Shown here piece by piece: positions 1 through 13,489 of a stretch of DNA of 64,000 nt. Position numbers and translations under genes: made by a program. Under the pieces are notes generated by a model. It did not search any database, had not been told where the DNA came from, and saw only the letters and a program-made list of their open reading frames with translations. The first letter of the stretch is position 1. Each line of letters begins with the position of its first letter. Location: assembly GCA_013398275.1 (NCBI GenBank), contig VZSE01015299.1:372001-436000 (forward strand), written 5' to 3'. The stretch is from Promerops cafer (Eukaryota; Chordata; Aves; Passeriformes; Nectariniidae).

Positions 1-3000
1 CATGTCCTCTAGGGGCTGTGCTTTCATGCCTCCCTCAGGTTCACAGATCTCAGGTATCCATCAGTGTATTTCCCCTTTTTCCCTGCTCTTCAGCCTGGCT
101 GCCCGTGGCACGGGGGGTGCTCGTGCCTGTGGGTGAGCTCTGGGCAGTGATGAGTGATGCGAGCCAAAACTCTTTCAGTTTGGAAGCCAGAACTTCTTAA
201 GATGCAGCACTGCAGTGTAAACCCATGCCAAACACCCACTGACTGCAGTCTGGATTAATAACACTCACGATATTGTTGTAAATCATGGTAATAAAGGAGA
301 GCACAGAAAGGTTAAAAAATAGCTCCAGAAAGAAGCAGGTTCATTTCCATTAGAGATGCATGGAGCTGCCTTGAATGGAAGATGTGCACAAATAGAAACT
401 GCAGGATAAGGACCTTTGAAATTCAATTTGGGGAGCAACTGGGTTACATCAGTAAATATTTGATGTTTAAAAATTTAAATGCCAGTCAGGGAGAAGCCGA
501 GCTCAGCGTGGCAGCCTTTCCATATGTAAGCAGCAATAGACACAGAACTGAACTGATGATCTATATGAAAAGCTGCCTTAATGCTTAAGTGAAAACATTT
601 TTCATGTTCGTTAAAGCACAGCTCTGTTCCAAAGAATGAAGAGGAGAAAATACTAATATTGACTCTCGAGAAATAGTTTCATTTACATAATTAGCAAGAT
701 AGCAGTCAGAGAGTTTTGATATGTCCTTAGAGTTAAACATTTATATCCATATGTAAGAGAAAAACAGTATGTGCAGAGCCATCTAAACCTATATGGCAGG
801 ATGGACTGAGGGCAAAGCTGAGCCAAGGACACTGATGCAGGCCTGGCTGTTTATGTTTCAGCAAGTCAGTCCTAAAGGGAGAGCAGGGGAGCACCAGCTC
901 CCAGCCTGTGTGTTAAACAGAAGCGTTTATGCAGAGCCAGAACCATCAGGCTTGGGCCCCTCCACATCGCCTTCGGCTGGCCCGGGGCACAGCCTCCAAC
1001 CAGACACGGCCTCTCCAAAGCTGATGAACACACTCTGGCTCCAAAGAGACCTCATTTAATCCAAGTAATGCAAGTTATTCCACCCAAGGTGCCCGTGCTG
1101 AGGCAGTTACTCATTGCTCAAAGGCCTTATTCTCATTTAATGTAATGCACAGCCCTGCAGAGCAGCCCTTCTGCTTTTGCCTGTGTCCACTCAGCTCAGA
1201 GCTCCAGAACATCTCACTGCACAGAAGAAGAAACCCAGTGTGATTGTCAGGGCTCAAAAAGAGTTTTGAGACTGCCAGTTTTCAGACTGGGAAATAAATA
1301 AAAAGAAAGGAAATCTCTTTTTCCCAATGGCAGATCCACCTGGAGATCACCGAGGGGCCACAAACACAGACTCCCATGGGCCCTTCTCCCATAACCAATA
1401 TCTCATTTCTGTCTTTTATGCTCTGATCTCTTTTAGGACATCCGAGCTAAATGGGCCGGGCTGAAAGTAATCTCAGAGCATGGATGAAGCACAGCTAAAA
1501 GTCCCAAAGCACCTCGGTTTAGCCTGCTTCATCCAGGAGGTAACTCTGCCAGGTTTTTCTTGTAGTGGCCAAGGCTGGCCACTACAGCAGCTGGTTGTGA
1601 TGTTCACTCCCCTGGCCCGGGGCTGGGCTGCTTTCTGCTGCCTCTGCACTCCCTAAAACACTCTTTTCAGAGCAAGTGGAGCCCACCACTTCTGCAGCTG
1701 TCTGTGCAAACCATCCGCCAGCCTTGCACAGTTCTGCTCACGTACACTGCTAGAAGCTTGCAGGAATTTTTGGACAGATGAATCAAATATCATTTCAGCT
1801 TTTCCCCACCCACCTTACAAGCAGCATAATGCAATAGATTTTGTGATCATGCTGATACAAATCCACGATAACTTTCCAAAACTGCCTAATGAAATAGACA
1901 ATGGTGTCCTTTGTTAAGGTTTTTCATTTTCCTTTCTGTGCCTTTTTCTGCTACTCTGCATTATTATATTAAAAATGTGTTGCTTTTCTAAAGCAAGAAG
2001 CAGATGTGCCTTCTATGCACCGTTTCATAATCTACTCTGTTTTTCTTAACTCATGTGAAAGTATTCCCAAAGGAAACAACTCATCTGACTGATGTAGAAA
2101 AAGCTATTTACAAAAGGACATGTTCTCTAATCCAACAGAACCACAACGAAAGAAGCAAATGCATCTTCCTCTCCCCCCATTCACCTGTAGTATTTTGACC
2201 AAGGCAGAAATGATTCCCTTTGCCATCCAGCTCTGCAGGCCAGGAGAGAGCTCTGTGACAGGAAACATTGTGGAGGTAATGACAGGAGCTGTGACAGGGA
2301 CCAGAAGGCAGGCATAAACCAGAATCCCTTAAAGGGATGCACACAAGAGAATCAGTTTTAAAAATACTTTTCCTATTAGGCAGTATTTCCACAATTCTTA
2401 GTTTCCAAAACAGTGCCTGGACTTGTCCTCCTGATGGCTTTTCTTTATTTTTTTAAGAAGAGAAACATTTGCATCAGACAAGAGCCATTCAAGACACTCA
2501 GCATTTCAGTTGTGATTCCCAGTCCCGATGTTACTGAGGCAGAGAGAATTTCAGTGAGAAACAAGAAGCTGGGGCAGCTCAGCCCCAGCTGGACACGAGC
2601 TGGGCACTGCCCCTGAGCCACAGCACCCAGGGGTGGGCAGGCACCCAGATCCAGCCGACACAGGCCTGGGTTTTGATAGCCAGGTTTCACCCAGCTCGGG
2701 TGGAACTGAGACCCCGTAGAACAGAGGTTTGCTACCTGCAAATACAAGCTTCAGCAGCAGCAAGAAGTTGTGCTGAATTCAAAAGCAACACAAAGCTCAA
2801 GAACCCAACAGCAATGGCAAGTCTCACTGGCCCTTATTGGTTTCAGTTGTGCACACTTCTTTGCCAAGCCAGAAATGAAATCTGAGTTAGCAAACATCTG
2901 TTTCCTGCAAGAGTGAAAGTCATAATTAAGAGGAATCAATCCATATTCACTCATATTTATTATGGAGAAAGCTTTAAAGACCTTTTAGGCAATTTTTCAC

Positions 3001-3429
3001 ACAGCAGGCACATCGTAGTTATCCTGAGATACACTTCCAAGTGTAGAAACAGTACCTACGACCTTTTCTAAATGTATTTTTAAAAAGCACAAAGATGCCC
3101 TAATTTTCCTTCACAAAGACTGAACAGAATCGGAGCCCTTCTCTTTGAAGAGCACAAGGACTTTGACAGCCTGGAGCAGTGAAACATTAACATTTCACTG
3201 ACTCTGCATGATAATAAGAGGAATAATGAACTGTTTATGGAATATTTGGGAATAGTGCATTCATCTTCTTTCTAAAGGCTGCAACCCCCTGCCCTTCACC
3301 TCCAGGGACAGAGTGGCTTCTGGGAACAGGTAACCTCGGGAACAGGAGGGGCCTGATGGGGCCAAAACCCCCCGTGAAGCAGGAGCAAGGCCGAGGAGAG
3401 CAGGGGAGCAGCGGGGCAGGAGGGGCCAG
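1..3429. other. Intron 14, unique sequence at window start
   Basis: Mixed composition and no arrays. I looked on the minus strand for the missing ADGRD1 GPS and transmembrane exons and did not find them. Confidence 0.55.
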
Positions 3430-3576
3430 GGATGCTCCGGGGATGCTCCGGGGATGCTCGGGGGATGCTCGGGGGATGCTCGGGGGATGCTCGGGGATGC
3501 TCGGGGGATGCTCCGGGGATGCTCCGGGGATGCTCGGGGGATGCTCCGGGGATGCTCCGGGGACGCTCCCGGGGCT
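3430..3576. repeat. 11-12-bp minisatellite GGGGATGCTCC/G
   Basis: About 13 copies of GGGGATGCTCC or GGGGGATGCTCG. G-runs of four to five at regular spacing give G-quadruplex potential on the plus strand. Confidence 0.95.
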
Positions 3577-4689
3577 CCTCCGCAGCCCAGCCCGGGCGGG
3601 GCGGCTCTGCCGGGGCTCCAGCCCTGCCCCACCCAGCCGTGCGCTCAGGTGAGGAGGGGCACAGGTGACAGCAGAGCAGAGGAGCCGGGGAGCACCCAAG
3701 GAACAGAGACTCCAAGGCACAAAACCCTTGTGTTCTGTGTGTGTGCACGGGAAGCGGCGGAATGGGACCGTGGTGTGTGACATAAATACGCTGATAAAAC
3801 TGGGCTGTACTCCTGAGGGAAAACACCAGCTCCTTGGGCTGTTGGGACCCCTTGGTCAGCTTCAGCCAGAGTTTGATCAGGTCTGCGTTTCGTGCCTAGG
3901 AAAAACCCAGGCTTTGGTAAGATATTCAGCTGGTTTGTCCTCATCCATCTGCAGAGTAATTCCTTTCCAAACAAAGGACCATTTTTTAAAGGGAGTTTTG
4001 AAGACATGATTTAATGAAAGCTTTAGGAGGAGTTTTAATAGTTCACGTCAGAAACAGAGTACCAGGCTTAATGGCAAAAATATTTACCACTCGGTACGTT
4101 TGTTGTGAATATATTTTTTTAGGACTGGATTTATATGTTAGCATTTTCCATTCTCATTAAACCCCAGCTATGCGGATGTTGCCTCTGAAAGGCAGTGCCT
4201 CACATTCTTTGTGAATTATATGTGGCAGCCTTTGTTCTGTATTGACCCTTTCAGCCCTTACATCCCCTGACTAGCTGCTAATCGTCATTTATCCCTCCCC
4301 TGCCCTGCTGATCTCCCGGGAGCGGCGGGACGGGCAGTCAATGGACGCGATGGAGTTCAAAAACCACAGAGCGCGACAAACACTCCGGAGCGGTGCCACA
4401 GCTCACCACCAGGCCTCGCACACAGAGTCAGAGCTCGGTCCTCTACGACAAGACTGTTGTAACCAGGCTGGGAAATGCTACAAAAAGCTTATGCTTGCTT
4501 AGGGACAAGATATTCAGCCCCACTAGGTGAGATAAGGGAATGTTTATTTTGTGTAATCAGAAAGTCACTGGGACTCAGGACATTTGGTTTTATTCCCCAA
4601 TTCTCTTTTCCCGTGTGACTTTTGACAGGTTCTTTCCCGTCCCTGCGTGTCACTTCACATGCATCACCCCACCTTTACTGGAAATGTGC
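3577..4689. other. Intron 14, unique sequence
   Basis: GC-rich to about 3700, then mixed to AT-rich. Nothing was recognised. Confidence 0.6.
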
Positions 4690-5030
4690 CAGACTCGAAC
4701 CGGGCGGTGCTGCTGTGCCGGCGGCTCGGCGGGAGCGCGGCCGGGGCTGGCAGCGCCCGGGCCGGCCCTTCCCGGTGCCAGCGCCGGCCGAACCTCCGGA
4801 GCGNNNNNNNNNNNNNNNNNNNNNNNNNNNNNNNNNNNNNNNNNNGCCGAACCTCCCGCAGGCCCGGGCCGGCCGAACCTCCCGCAGGCCCGCACGGCCG
4901 GGGCGCTCCCCAGCCCGCCGGCCCGGCTCCGCCTGCGGAGACGTGCCCTCTGCTCCCCTTGCTGCAGCGAACAGGCGGCCAGGGTGAAAATGATCCGAAT
5001 CAGAAAGGTACCGCGCTAAAACGCGGGTTT
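4690..5030. other. CpG-rich patch with 42-bp gap
   Basis: CpG-dense sequence with Ns at 4804-4845. On both sides of the gap the motif GGCCGAACCTCC recurs (about 4787, 4846, 4872), so the gap lies within a roughly 26-bp GC-rich tandem repeat. It could be an intronic CpG island. No promoter element is identifiable. Confidence 0.5.
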
Positions 5031-6102
5031 CCTGGCGCTTTAGTAAGCTACAGCTGCTGTCCTAAGCACAGTCGGTGAATGAAAGAAAGGAGCCGCGGCA
5101 AGGGGGACAAGGAGCAGGGCTGACCTGTGCTGGTCTGGAGCTAATCCCCATCCAGAGATAAAATCTCTCTTCTGTAACGCCTCATGAGCTGCAAAGAGAT
5201 GTAACACATCCTCTTGCAAGACTATTGCTTAGATCTTAGCACCTCATTAAGATACTACACTCTCCTGACCAGATCTTTCAAGGGCTTCCATTACTGCTTT
5301 TTAAAATTTATTTTTTTCTTTTCGTTGTGGGAAAAAAAAGCCTCTCTTGAGAACATTTACATTTTTTTCCCTCCAATTTGAATATTTTCTCCCATTCCTG
5401 CGCATTTGCCAAACATGAGTTGTCCTTTTAGTCTGTTGCATGAATGGGGATGAAATTCACACAACTATTTCATGTCATTTTTCATTCACAGGAAGCATCA
5501 GGGTGCCAGAACTATTTGATGTGTGCATCAACCACATCCAACGAATTGAGAACCAGTCTGGAATTAGGCCTGGAGCATTAACTCCAGCTACAAAGTTTTG
5601 CAATGTGAGACTAAGCCATGGAGTTGATTTATCAGATGAGAAAGTGGGAGCCGGGGAAGCTCTGTGCACGCCCCCAGACAGAGCACAGACAGAGATGTGG
5701 CTGCTGATGCAGCAGTGGCAGCAAAACAACCCGGCTGCTCCCACTGCAGCCTCAGCACCGTCTCCTCCACAGCCAGAGCCTCCCCAGCTGCTCCCCGAGC
5801 CGCAGAGGGGCTGCAGAGCTGCCAGGGCCCACCTGCCCCAGCCAGGAGCCACCAAGGCCACGGCAGGGCTGGCGTTCCAGCCCAGCCTTAAAGGCAGTGC
5901 TCCTCGGGAGCTGGAGCTTGCCATTCTCAGCACAGGGCTTTTCCCTGGGATAACCAGCATGGAAGTTTTAAAGTAGGAGTATATGCAACCTTTCAGTCTT
6001 TTGTCAGGTTACAAAAATAACATCAGGTTGTCCCCAGCTGAAGGTTTGCATGAACATTCACTAAAGGAGGTGTGCAGGTGGGCACAGCAACCCCACCGTG
6101 CC
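5031..6102. other. Intron 14, unique sequence
   Basis: AT-rich to 5480, then a GC-rich part (5650-5900). It contains an unexplained plus-strand open frame of 178 codons (5440-5976) with no recognisable family. Confidence 0.5.
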
Positions 6103-6344
6103 ACAGGGAGAGCAGGGATGGGGGCAAGCCCCCAGACCCCTCCATGGGATGGCAGGGAGTGCAGGGATGGGGACAAACCCCTCCATGGGATGGCAGGGAG
6201 AGCAGGGATGGGGACAAACCCCCAAACCCCTCCATGGGATGGCAGGGAGTGCAGGGATGGGGACAAACCCCCAAACCCCTCCATGGGATGGCAGGGAGTG
6301 CAGGGATGGGGACAAGCCCCCAGACCCCTCCATGGGATGGCTGC
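6103..6344. repeat. 49-bp minisatellite, about five units
   Basis: The unit starts CCATGGGATGGCAGGGAG and continues with a GATGGGGACAAACCCCC-type sequence. Starts are at 6142, 6183, 6232, 6281 and 6330, giving one 41-bp and three 49-bp steps. Confidence 0.95.
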
Positions 6345-7714
6345 TGTGGGCCAGTTCACGCAGCCAGGTCACAGATGCCACATGAAGGCATGTCCTGCCA
6401 TGACATGTGAATTCCTGCTCAGTTACTCAGCTCCCAGCCCTGCTCCCTGGAGCTCAGTTTTCCCGAGGTTCCTGAACCAGCGGCGGGTCCCTCTGGAAAC
6501 TGATCTCATGGCCTGGGGAATCCGGACACCAGAGCTTCCCAAAGCCTCCAAACTCGCCTGTCTGTTTTAATAGACAATTTTAAATGGGCAAAGAATGAGA
6601 AGTTGTTTTCTCCCTTCAATGGCAGCACTGCTAGGCTCCGTTCCTTTCTCTTTCTTGCACTTCAGGGAAGTGTCTCTTCATGGTAGCCTGGATTTTAGGC
6701 ATCTAGTCAGGATGCAATGGCCAGTACTTACCTAATGTGCCTGCATGTGACTTTCCTGTAAGCTCCTGGCACACAGCCACCCTGGAAACCAGTTGGTGCC
6801 TTTTCTTCTCTTGCTTCTTCTTAAAGAAAAATATATTACACAAATGGTGGAAATGCTTTTAGACCTAATAAAACCATTATCGTATGTAAACAGAAATGGC
6901 TGAGTGCAGAATTAATTTACTGGGAAAATTCTGTAGACAATCAGAAAAGCTACAAACCAAAAATCCAAAGGCTCAAGGAAAGTGCTGCCTGCCAGGAGCT
7001 TTCCAGGGCTCAGAGGCACCCGTGCTGCCCCTGCTGAACCCACAGGGAAACTCCTGGTGACTTCAGTGGGTACAAGGCACAGCGTCCCGCTGGGATAGGA
7101 GTTACTAAAAGCAACACAGTCCATTTTTAGGAGCACAGTGTCTCCCAACATTGCAGCAACTCTTCCAGTGTCATCTGAGTGCGAGCTCAGGGTGTTCTAT
7201 GCTACAGAGTATGAAGATTTCTTTCTTCTGCTAAACAGGTTATTTTTGGAAACATTCTTGCTAGTGTTCATGGGAATATTTCCAATGGGACAACACTTCT
7301 AATTAAGACCTCTTTGTAAATAATAAGTGGCTGACAGCCTAGAAAATAAATGTATTTTTTTAATAAAGAGATGGTGGCTAGCCTGTCAGAGTGATACACA
7401 ATCCAAATAAGTCAAGAGATTCCTTCCAACCATGACTTACAACTTAAGAACGTTTTTAGTACCCTCATAACCAAAAACAGCACATGCTGTGCACATCTAC
7501 CCTATGCTCATATCATCCACTGCTCATTTAGAGCAACATAAAAGGTGCTTCATTAAAAAATGCCAGGTCATTTCTCACATAGATGAGAGGCACTCGCACA
7601 AACTCCCGTGGTAAGTAATTCAAAGTCAAGTGTTTCTAAAATCGAGGAGAGGGGCAAACCAACCTTGCCAGAGAAGTGTTTGGGGTCCCTGCAGCACAGT
7701 AAATTACCAGGGGC
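6345..7714. other. Intron 14, unique sequence
   Basis: Mixed composition. Nothing was recognised. Confidence 0.6.

Positions 7715-7789
<75 letters not shown>
7715..7789. repeat. (CAAT)n microsatellite, about 18 copies
   Basis: A perfect tetranucleotide run ATCAATCAATCA... of about 75 bp with no interruption, so it is likely length-polymorphic. Confidence 0.98.
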
Positions 7790-10700
7790 CCTGGCCTGCC
7801 CTGCACACAAAGGGCTTTGCTGCAGTTACTGGGGCACCAGGCAAGCGCTGCCACAGGCCTGCGACCCACCTGCAGGGGATCACATCGCTGTGGGGGACAG
7901 CCCCGCCTCTGCCCACGCCGAAATCACCAGTAAATCACCAGTTTAAGGCACCGGAGGGAAACAGCCCTGAGCATCAACACAAAGGAAAGAAATACAGCTT
8001 AAAGGCAATCCTCTGGTTTATGGCCAGCCTTTCATTGTGGTCTCCTCGTGCCACACAGAATCAGAAAGCAGAAGAGCCTGAGGAAGGGGACAGAGCTGGG
8101 AAGAGAAAGCACACTCCTTTCTTCCTCCTGGACCCAGCCATGCACTCGAGGAGTCTCTCACCTGTCTCAGAGAGCTACAGAGAGAATTGCAAGGAATGAA
8201 AGAAAATAAAACTTTCAAAAGTAGCAAAATCCTATCTGAAATATTATTTACCAACAGAATTATCCCTGATGCCTCTTCAAACTGTGTTACTCCCCTCCGG
8301 TGCTACCCACTGCCTGCTGGGTATATTTTAAGTAAGATGCACACAGAGGAGGGCAAACAGCAGCTCAGGGAATCCTCTGAGCACTTCCACCACGACTTCA
8401 GTAGCACTGTCAGGTCTCTTATTTCTTTTTTACACACCAATGCTTCATTTCTGCTTATTTCCCACCAGCAAAATATTGATCCAACCCAACTTCTTCCGGA
8501 GGGAAAAGAGAAAAAGAGCAATTTCTCCAGTAGAAACTAGAAGGAGCACAGTGGCTTTTCCAGTCTCTGTCTCTTTCTGTTAAGACGGTGACTTTAACAG
8601 AGAATAAATTTTCCCCTGAAGTTTCTCCAAGACACCAAAGTTACAGTAAATAATAATAAAGCAGAACATGTGTGAATCCTCTATGAATCACAGAAACCAA
8701 GCACTCAGGCACCTGAGCAAAGCTGAGGCTGCTCCTTTGAAGTATGCTACTTCCCTGACATTACACCGTGTACAAGAGCTGTAGCTGAAATCATGAAATC
8801 ATTATGAAAACAGCTTTAGATACGACTTAGTGGTTTATTTTGCATAATGCTTCCTTCCCCACAGATCCTACTGGCAAGCTGAATGAGAAATGTCTGATTC
8901 AAACAAGGTGAGAAATGGACACAAACCAAACAGTAAAATATTTGTGGCTCTGTGAGCTGCCCAAGTAGTTTGCAGTTAGCTTCACTTGTTTTTACTACAA
9001 AAATAAAATCAGTGCACAGAGAGGCAGCTCCTGCACGTTGTGCAGTCAGTGGGAACTTGGCCATTAGTGGGGCCAGAACGTGGCTTGCTCAGGTCTTGTT
9101 TGGAAGGTGGGCATGGGAGGTTGTTAGGGTTTTTTAAAATTTGTGTATTGGAAAAGGAAAACTTCTCAGAAAGATCATAAATTGTCTACCAACTAATCCC
9201 AACCAGCAACGCAGCAGTGTACCCAAAAATCTCTGTGCCAAGTCTGTGTCCAGTGCCAACCTGCCAAGCACTGAGCACACACAGCTTCAGCTCTGAGGAG
9301 ACAAGCAGCAAAAGAGAACAGAATGATTGAGAACGACAACAAAAAAAGCTGAAAGATCATTGTGTCCATTGCACAGATGGGCAAACTGAATTATTACTGA
9401 CTATTTCCCTTCTTGAGATAATTCACCATACCTCTTTGTGTCTGATCCAAGTGATCCAACTACATTTAAATAGTTTGCCCCAAGTTACAGAAGTAGATTA
9501 TGCCAGATGCAGAAATTGGGTTTAGATATCAAAGGCTTGGTCAGTGTAAAATTATCTTTTCACTTTCCTTTTATGATCACAAACACTCACTTTATACAGC
9601 TGCAGTTCACAAACAAAATGATCAAGGGAACCACAAAAGCCCTAATTGAGGGACCACAAGGCAGTAAAAGCATGGGGTAAATATATGAAAATAAGCTTCT
9701 TATGCAAATAGATTCATCTTAATATCCACCCTTACAGAAAGCACATTTACATATTCAGGACTGCTGTTATGAACGAAAGCAATTTATACTTTAATTCAGT
9801 AACAGCCTTAAAAACTGCAGTTAGACGAATGAAGAGAAGAGAAAACTGACAGAGGAATACCCACACTTTGTTTCAGAGAGCTAGAACAAAAGTAAAAGCC
9901 TGTGAGGAGGTGCATGCTTGGCTGGAAGGAGATGAAGCTCCTGAAGTGCCCCCAGAGCAGCAGAAGTCCCAGGTTGAGCATCACAGGCAGGTCCCTGAGA
10001 GCTGCTCGGGACAAAGATTTTCTGAGGGCTCAGCTTGGTCCTATTTAAAATTGGAGCAGGAATATCACAGCAAAGGGAAAAAATGAAGAGTGGCAGAAAG
10101 ATGAACTCTACCAAAACCAGATAATTTCCAGTCTTTCTTGTTATTTTAGCTTTAGAAAGCTCAGGGAGTAGGGCCACGCCTCCAAGGGTGCAGGGTTTGC
10201 TCAGAGCATGCCTGGCACTTGGCACACAAGGGCTCTTTGCCCAGCTCCTGCGAGTGCAGGGGCAGGGGATGCACCCTAAATCCTGCTCGGCCACGAACCA
10301 GAAATGCCACGTGAAAAGCCCTTCCCACAGCACTCAACTCCAGCTCAAACACAGAGCCAGCAGTGCAGACTCTTACACTGCACTGCTCACAGTATCTTCT
10401 GAATTTCATGGAAACATAGGAACTGTTTGGTCCGGGGTTTGAGCAAAGGTTTACATAGTTTTCATTTTTATTAATTTTATTCCAATTTCCTATGCTTTTG
10501 CAGCGTCAGGACTGAAGAAATTGCCTTATTCCACAAAACCTTTAGGAGTTTCTGGAAGAAATTGCTTTAAACTTTGCCCTTATAATTTAACTTGCTGGCC
10601 AAATGTTTTGTTTGCTTTAGAGTTTTCTCTACATACATTTTTCTGTACCTCTCCCAGCTTTCCATAAAACAGCCATTTGTCTGTCAGCTATTTTCTTCTC

Positions 10701-12716
10701 TCAGTGTTCTGATTATACAATATGACTTTCTCAGATTAAATACTTTGATTTAAACAGATGCCTATTGGCTTGTACAGCATTAAGATTTCATAAAAATCAG
10801 GATTAACCAGAAATTTAAAGGCCAGATAAAAAAGGAAAGACAGAAAAAAATAAATTATATTTACAGGACTGCAAATAACCAGTTATTGTAAAGGCACCAG
10901 TGACCCTTGTCTGGTCACTTCTGTGTGTGCAAGGCCAGCCTCAAGTGACACCAGGCAGGAGCAGGGCTGCACGGTGCTCGCTGCTCACAAAGTGCAAGGC
11001 AAGAGAAAACCAGGAGGGTGTTGTAAGCTCGGAGTAAGAACGCCAGGCTGCTCTGAGCTGAGCAGATTTGATGGCAGCCTGCACTCCGGGAAACCCCTGC
11101 AGAGCCCTGCAGCCCCTTCTGGCTGCAGGCTTTGCCCCAGGTGCTCCATCCATCACCTGGCACCAGAACAGGAAAAGGAGGGTTTGGGGAGGGGGATGAA
11201 TTTATCGCTGCCAGAAAATGCAGAGGGGGCCTGATGGGGACACCTGGAGCAATTTAGGTGTGGCCAGGGTTCTGGATACAATAATTCCATGTGGCGTGAG
11301 GACAAGACAAATCTCGTTGTGGAAAGGCCACAGATGCTGTGATTAATTCACACATCTCCACTTCTAACTGCCACCAGTGTGAGCCTGGAGCTACAAGCCA
11401 GAGCCTGGGGGCTTTGTCAGAAGCTGTTTCAGATTAGCCAAATGACATCTCACGAGTAATTATTTTTTTTTAAATGTAGAATGTGAAATGAACATCTCTT
11501 ATTTTCTATTTAAAAAAAGGAGCTCCTTTTTTTCAATCAATCTGGATCATTCAGTCTACTTGAAAAGGCAAATTACAGCTTGATTGTAGGGTAATTATTC
11601 TGGTGGAGATCACTTGAATGACTGCACTGTATTCTTTGACAGGCAGTCTCTGTTATTTGAACACTGATGTTATTTAATTAAAGGATGAAAAATATCTTGG
11701 GTGCTTCAGAACAAAAACTCATTGCCATGAATAAAAAAAATATGAGTGCAGAGTTTATATTTTGAAAAATAAATTCTCTCCTCCCAGAAATGTTACATCT
11801 AAGGAAAAGTAATGCAGAACTCATTAGCAAGAGCTCATTACGAACACTGCGAATGATGTTCTGGGTTATTATAATCAGATTAGTATAATAATCTATTTAA
11901 TCCAGCTCCATGACTCTGGCCAGATTATTTTGAATACTTCAGCTGGCTGTGCTAAACCCACTGAAATGTTCTTCCAATTGCACTGACTAGTGTTAACTGA
12001 AAATGAAAATGTTTACTGTGTTAAAAATAACCCTTTCAGCATTTAGGAAAAAAAAACCCTTTATTTTTATTTATATTCTCATTCTTCACATTTTGAGTCA
12101 TGTCTCAGGACCAACTAAAGAAGGCCTTATTGTGGTGCCAATGATATAAATCCTTGGAGCTTATGCCACTATTTTTATTTGTCATATTTTATTGGAACTG
12201 ACATTTTTTTGGACCCTGCTCACACTATGACTTACGAGTTTAATTTGGTTTCATTTGTTTTGCTGTTTAAAATAAATTAAGACCAGGGCCTGGGGGATTT
12301 ATTGTCCCTCATGAGCCTGATTTGCTGATCCTGTGCAGTGTGAATTCAGCCTTGTAGTTGCTATTGGGCTCTGCCACCTGACCTGACCCTCCCCAGTGTC
12401 CTGGTCCGGCTGGGACGGGTCGATTTGTGTCCTGGTAGCTGGACCAGGGCAGTGTTTTGGATGCAGGCTGAGAGCAAAGCTGGTAGCAGAGGGATGCTCT
12501 CGCTGTTGCTAATGGGTGTTAATGCAAGAAAAGGGCTTTTCAGCTCCTCACACCACCCCGCTAAGCCGGGGCTGGGCGGGGGGCCCGGGGTTCAGCCAGC
12601 AGCTGTGCCCGAGGCGAGACGGCTGCAGGGGCTCCTGGCACGGGCCAGAGGGGACAGCTGAGGCTTCCAGGGGCCTGGGGGTCTCACAGGGAAAGCAGTA
12701 ACAACATCAGAGAGGC
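7790..12716. other. Intron 14, unique sequence
   Basis: About 4.9 kb. AT-rich, particularly 10440-10860 and 11430-12260, where TAATTA-type motifs are frequent. GC-rich from 12360. No exon, RNA gene or mobile element was recognised. Confidence 0.55.
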
Positions 12717-12762
12717 CCTAGAATTATTAAAGTTGGACAAGACCTCCAAGAGCACCAAGCAG
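12717..12762 (-). mobile_element. Possible CR1 or other avian retroelement end fragment
   Basis: The text AGAATTATTAAAGTTGGACA followed by AGACCTCCAAGAGCACCAAG resembles the antisense 3' terminal motif of avian CR1-like elements (ATTAAGGTTGGAAAAGACCTC...). It is too short to assign a family. Confidence 0.4.
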
Positions 12763-12893
12763 ATTGAAGTGAGAAAGTATCATAATTCAGGGGAAAAGTG
12801 ACTTTGATATTGCTGACAGCAGAAGTCCTCCCCTAACTGGAGGTCCTCTGGAGGCACAAAGTGCCCAGCAGGGGCCGGGCAGGAAGGGGCAGA

Positions 12894-13313
12894 GGGGTGG
12901 ACACTGCACAGGGTGGACAGTGCACAGAGTGGACACTGCAGAGGGGTGGACACTGCAGAGGGTGGACACTGCAGAGGGATGGACAGTGCAGAGGGATGGA
13001 CACTGCAGAGGGTGGACACTGCAGAGGGTGGACACTGCACGGGATGGACACTGCACAGGGTGGACACTGCAGAGGGGTGGACAGTGCAGAGGGATGGACA
13101 CTGTACAGGGATGGACACTGCATAGGGTGGACACTGCACAGGGATGGACAGTGCAGAGGGATGGACACTGCAGCTGGATGGACAGTGCAGAGGGATGGAC
13201 ACTGCAGAGGGATGGACAGTGCACAGGGATGGACACTGCACAGGGTGGACACTGCACGGGATGGACACTGCACAGGGTGGACACTGCACAGGGTGGACAC
13301 TGCAGCTGCTGCC
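12894..13313. repeat. 16-20-bp minisatellite GGGTGGACACTGCACA
   Basis: About 24 copies of a unit built on GG(A)TGGACA[CG]TGCA[CG]AG with 16-19-bp spacing. Several variants alternate. It gives long open frames in most phases on both strands, which I do not take as genes. Confidence 0.95.
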
Positions 13314-13489
13314 AGAGAGCCTCTGGGGATGTGCACAGGACCCCTCACCTGGGCACAGCCCACCCCATCACCACGCTGGAACCAGGGTTCATCCATCTCT
13401 GCTGGGTTCCAAATGCCTCTGGAGCCACATCCAGCCTAGACCACAAGGTACTGTGTTGTATTGTACTATGTGAAATAAAAGGAGAATAA

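Noticed and set aside
3235..3826. Minus-strand frames with repeated PGASPEHPPSI
   Set aside because: They are a translation of the 11-12-bp GGGGATGCTCC minisatellite.
12780..13489. Overlapping open frames of 165-192 codons in both directions
   Set aside because: All three phases on both strands are open in the GGACACTGCA minisatellite; no start, splice or conservation signal supports a gene.
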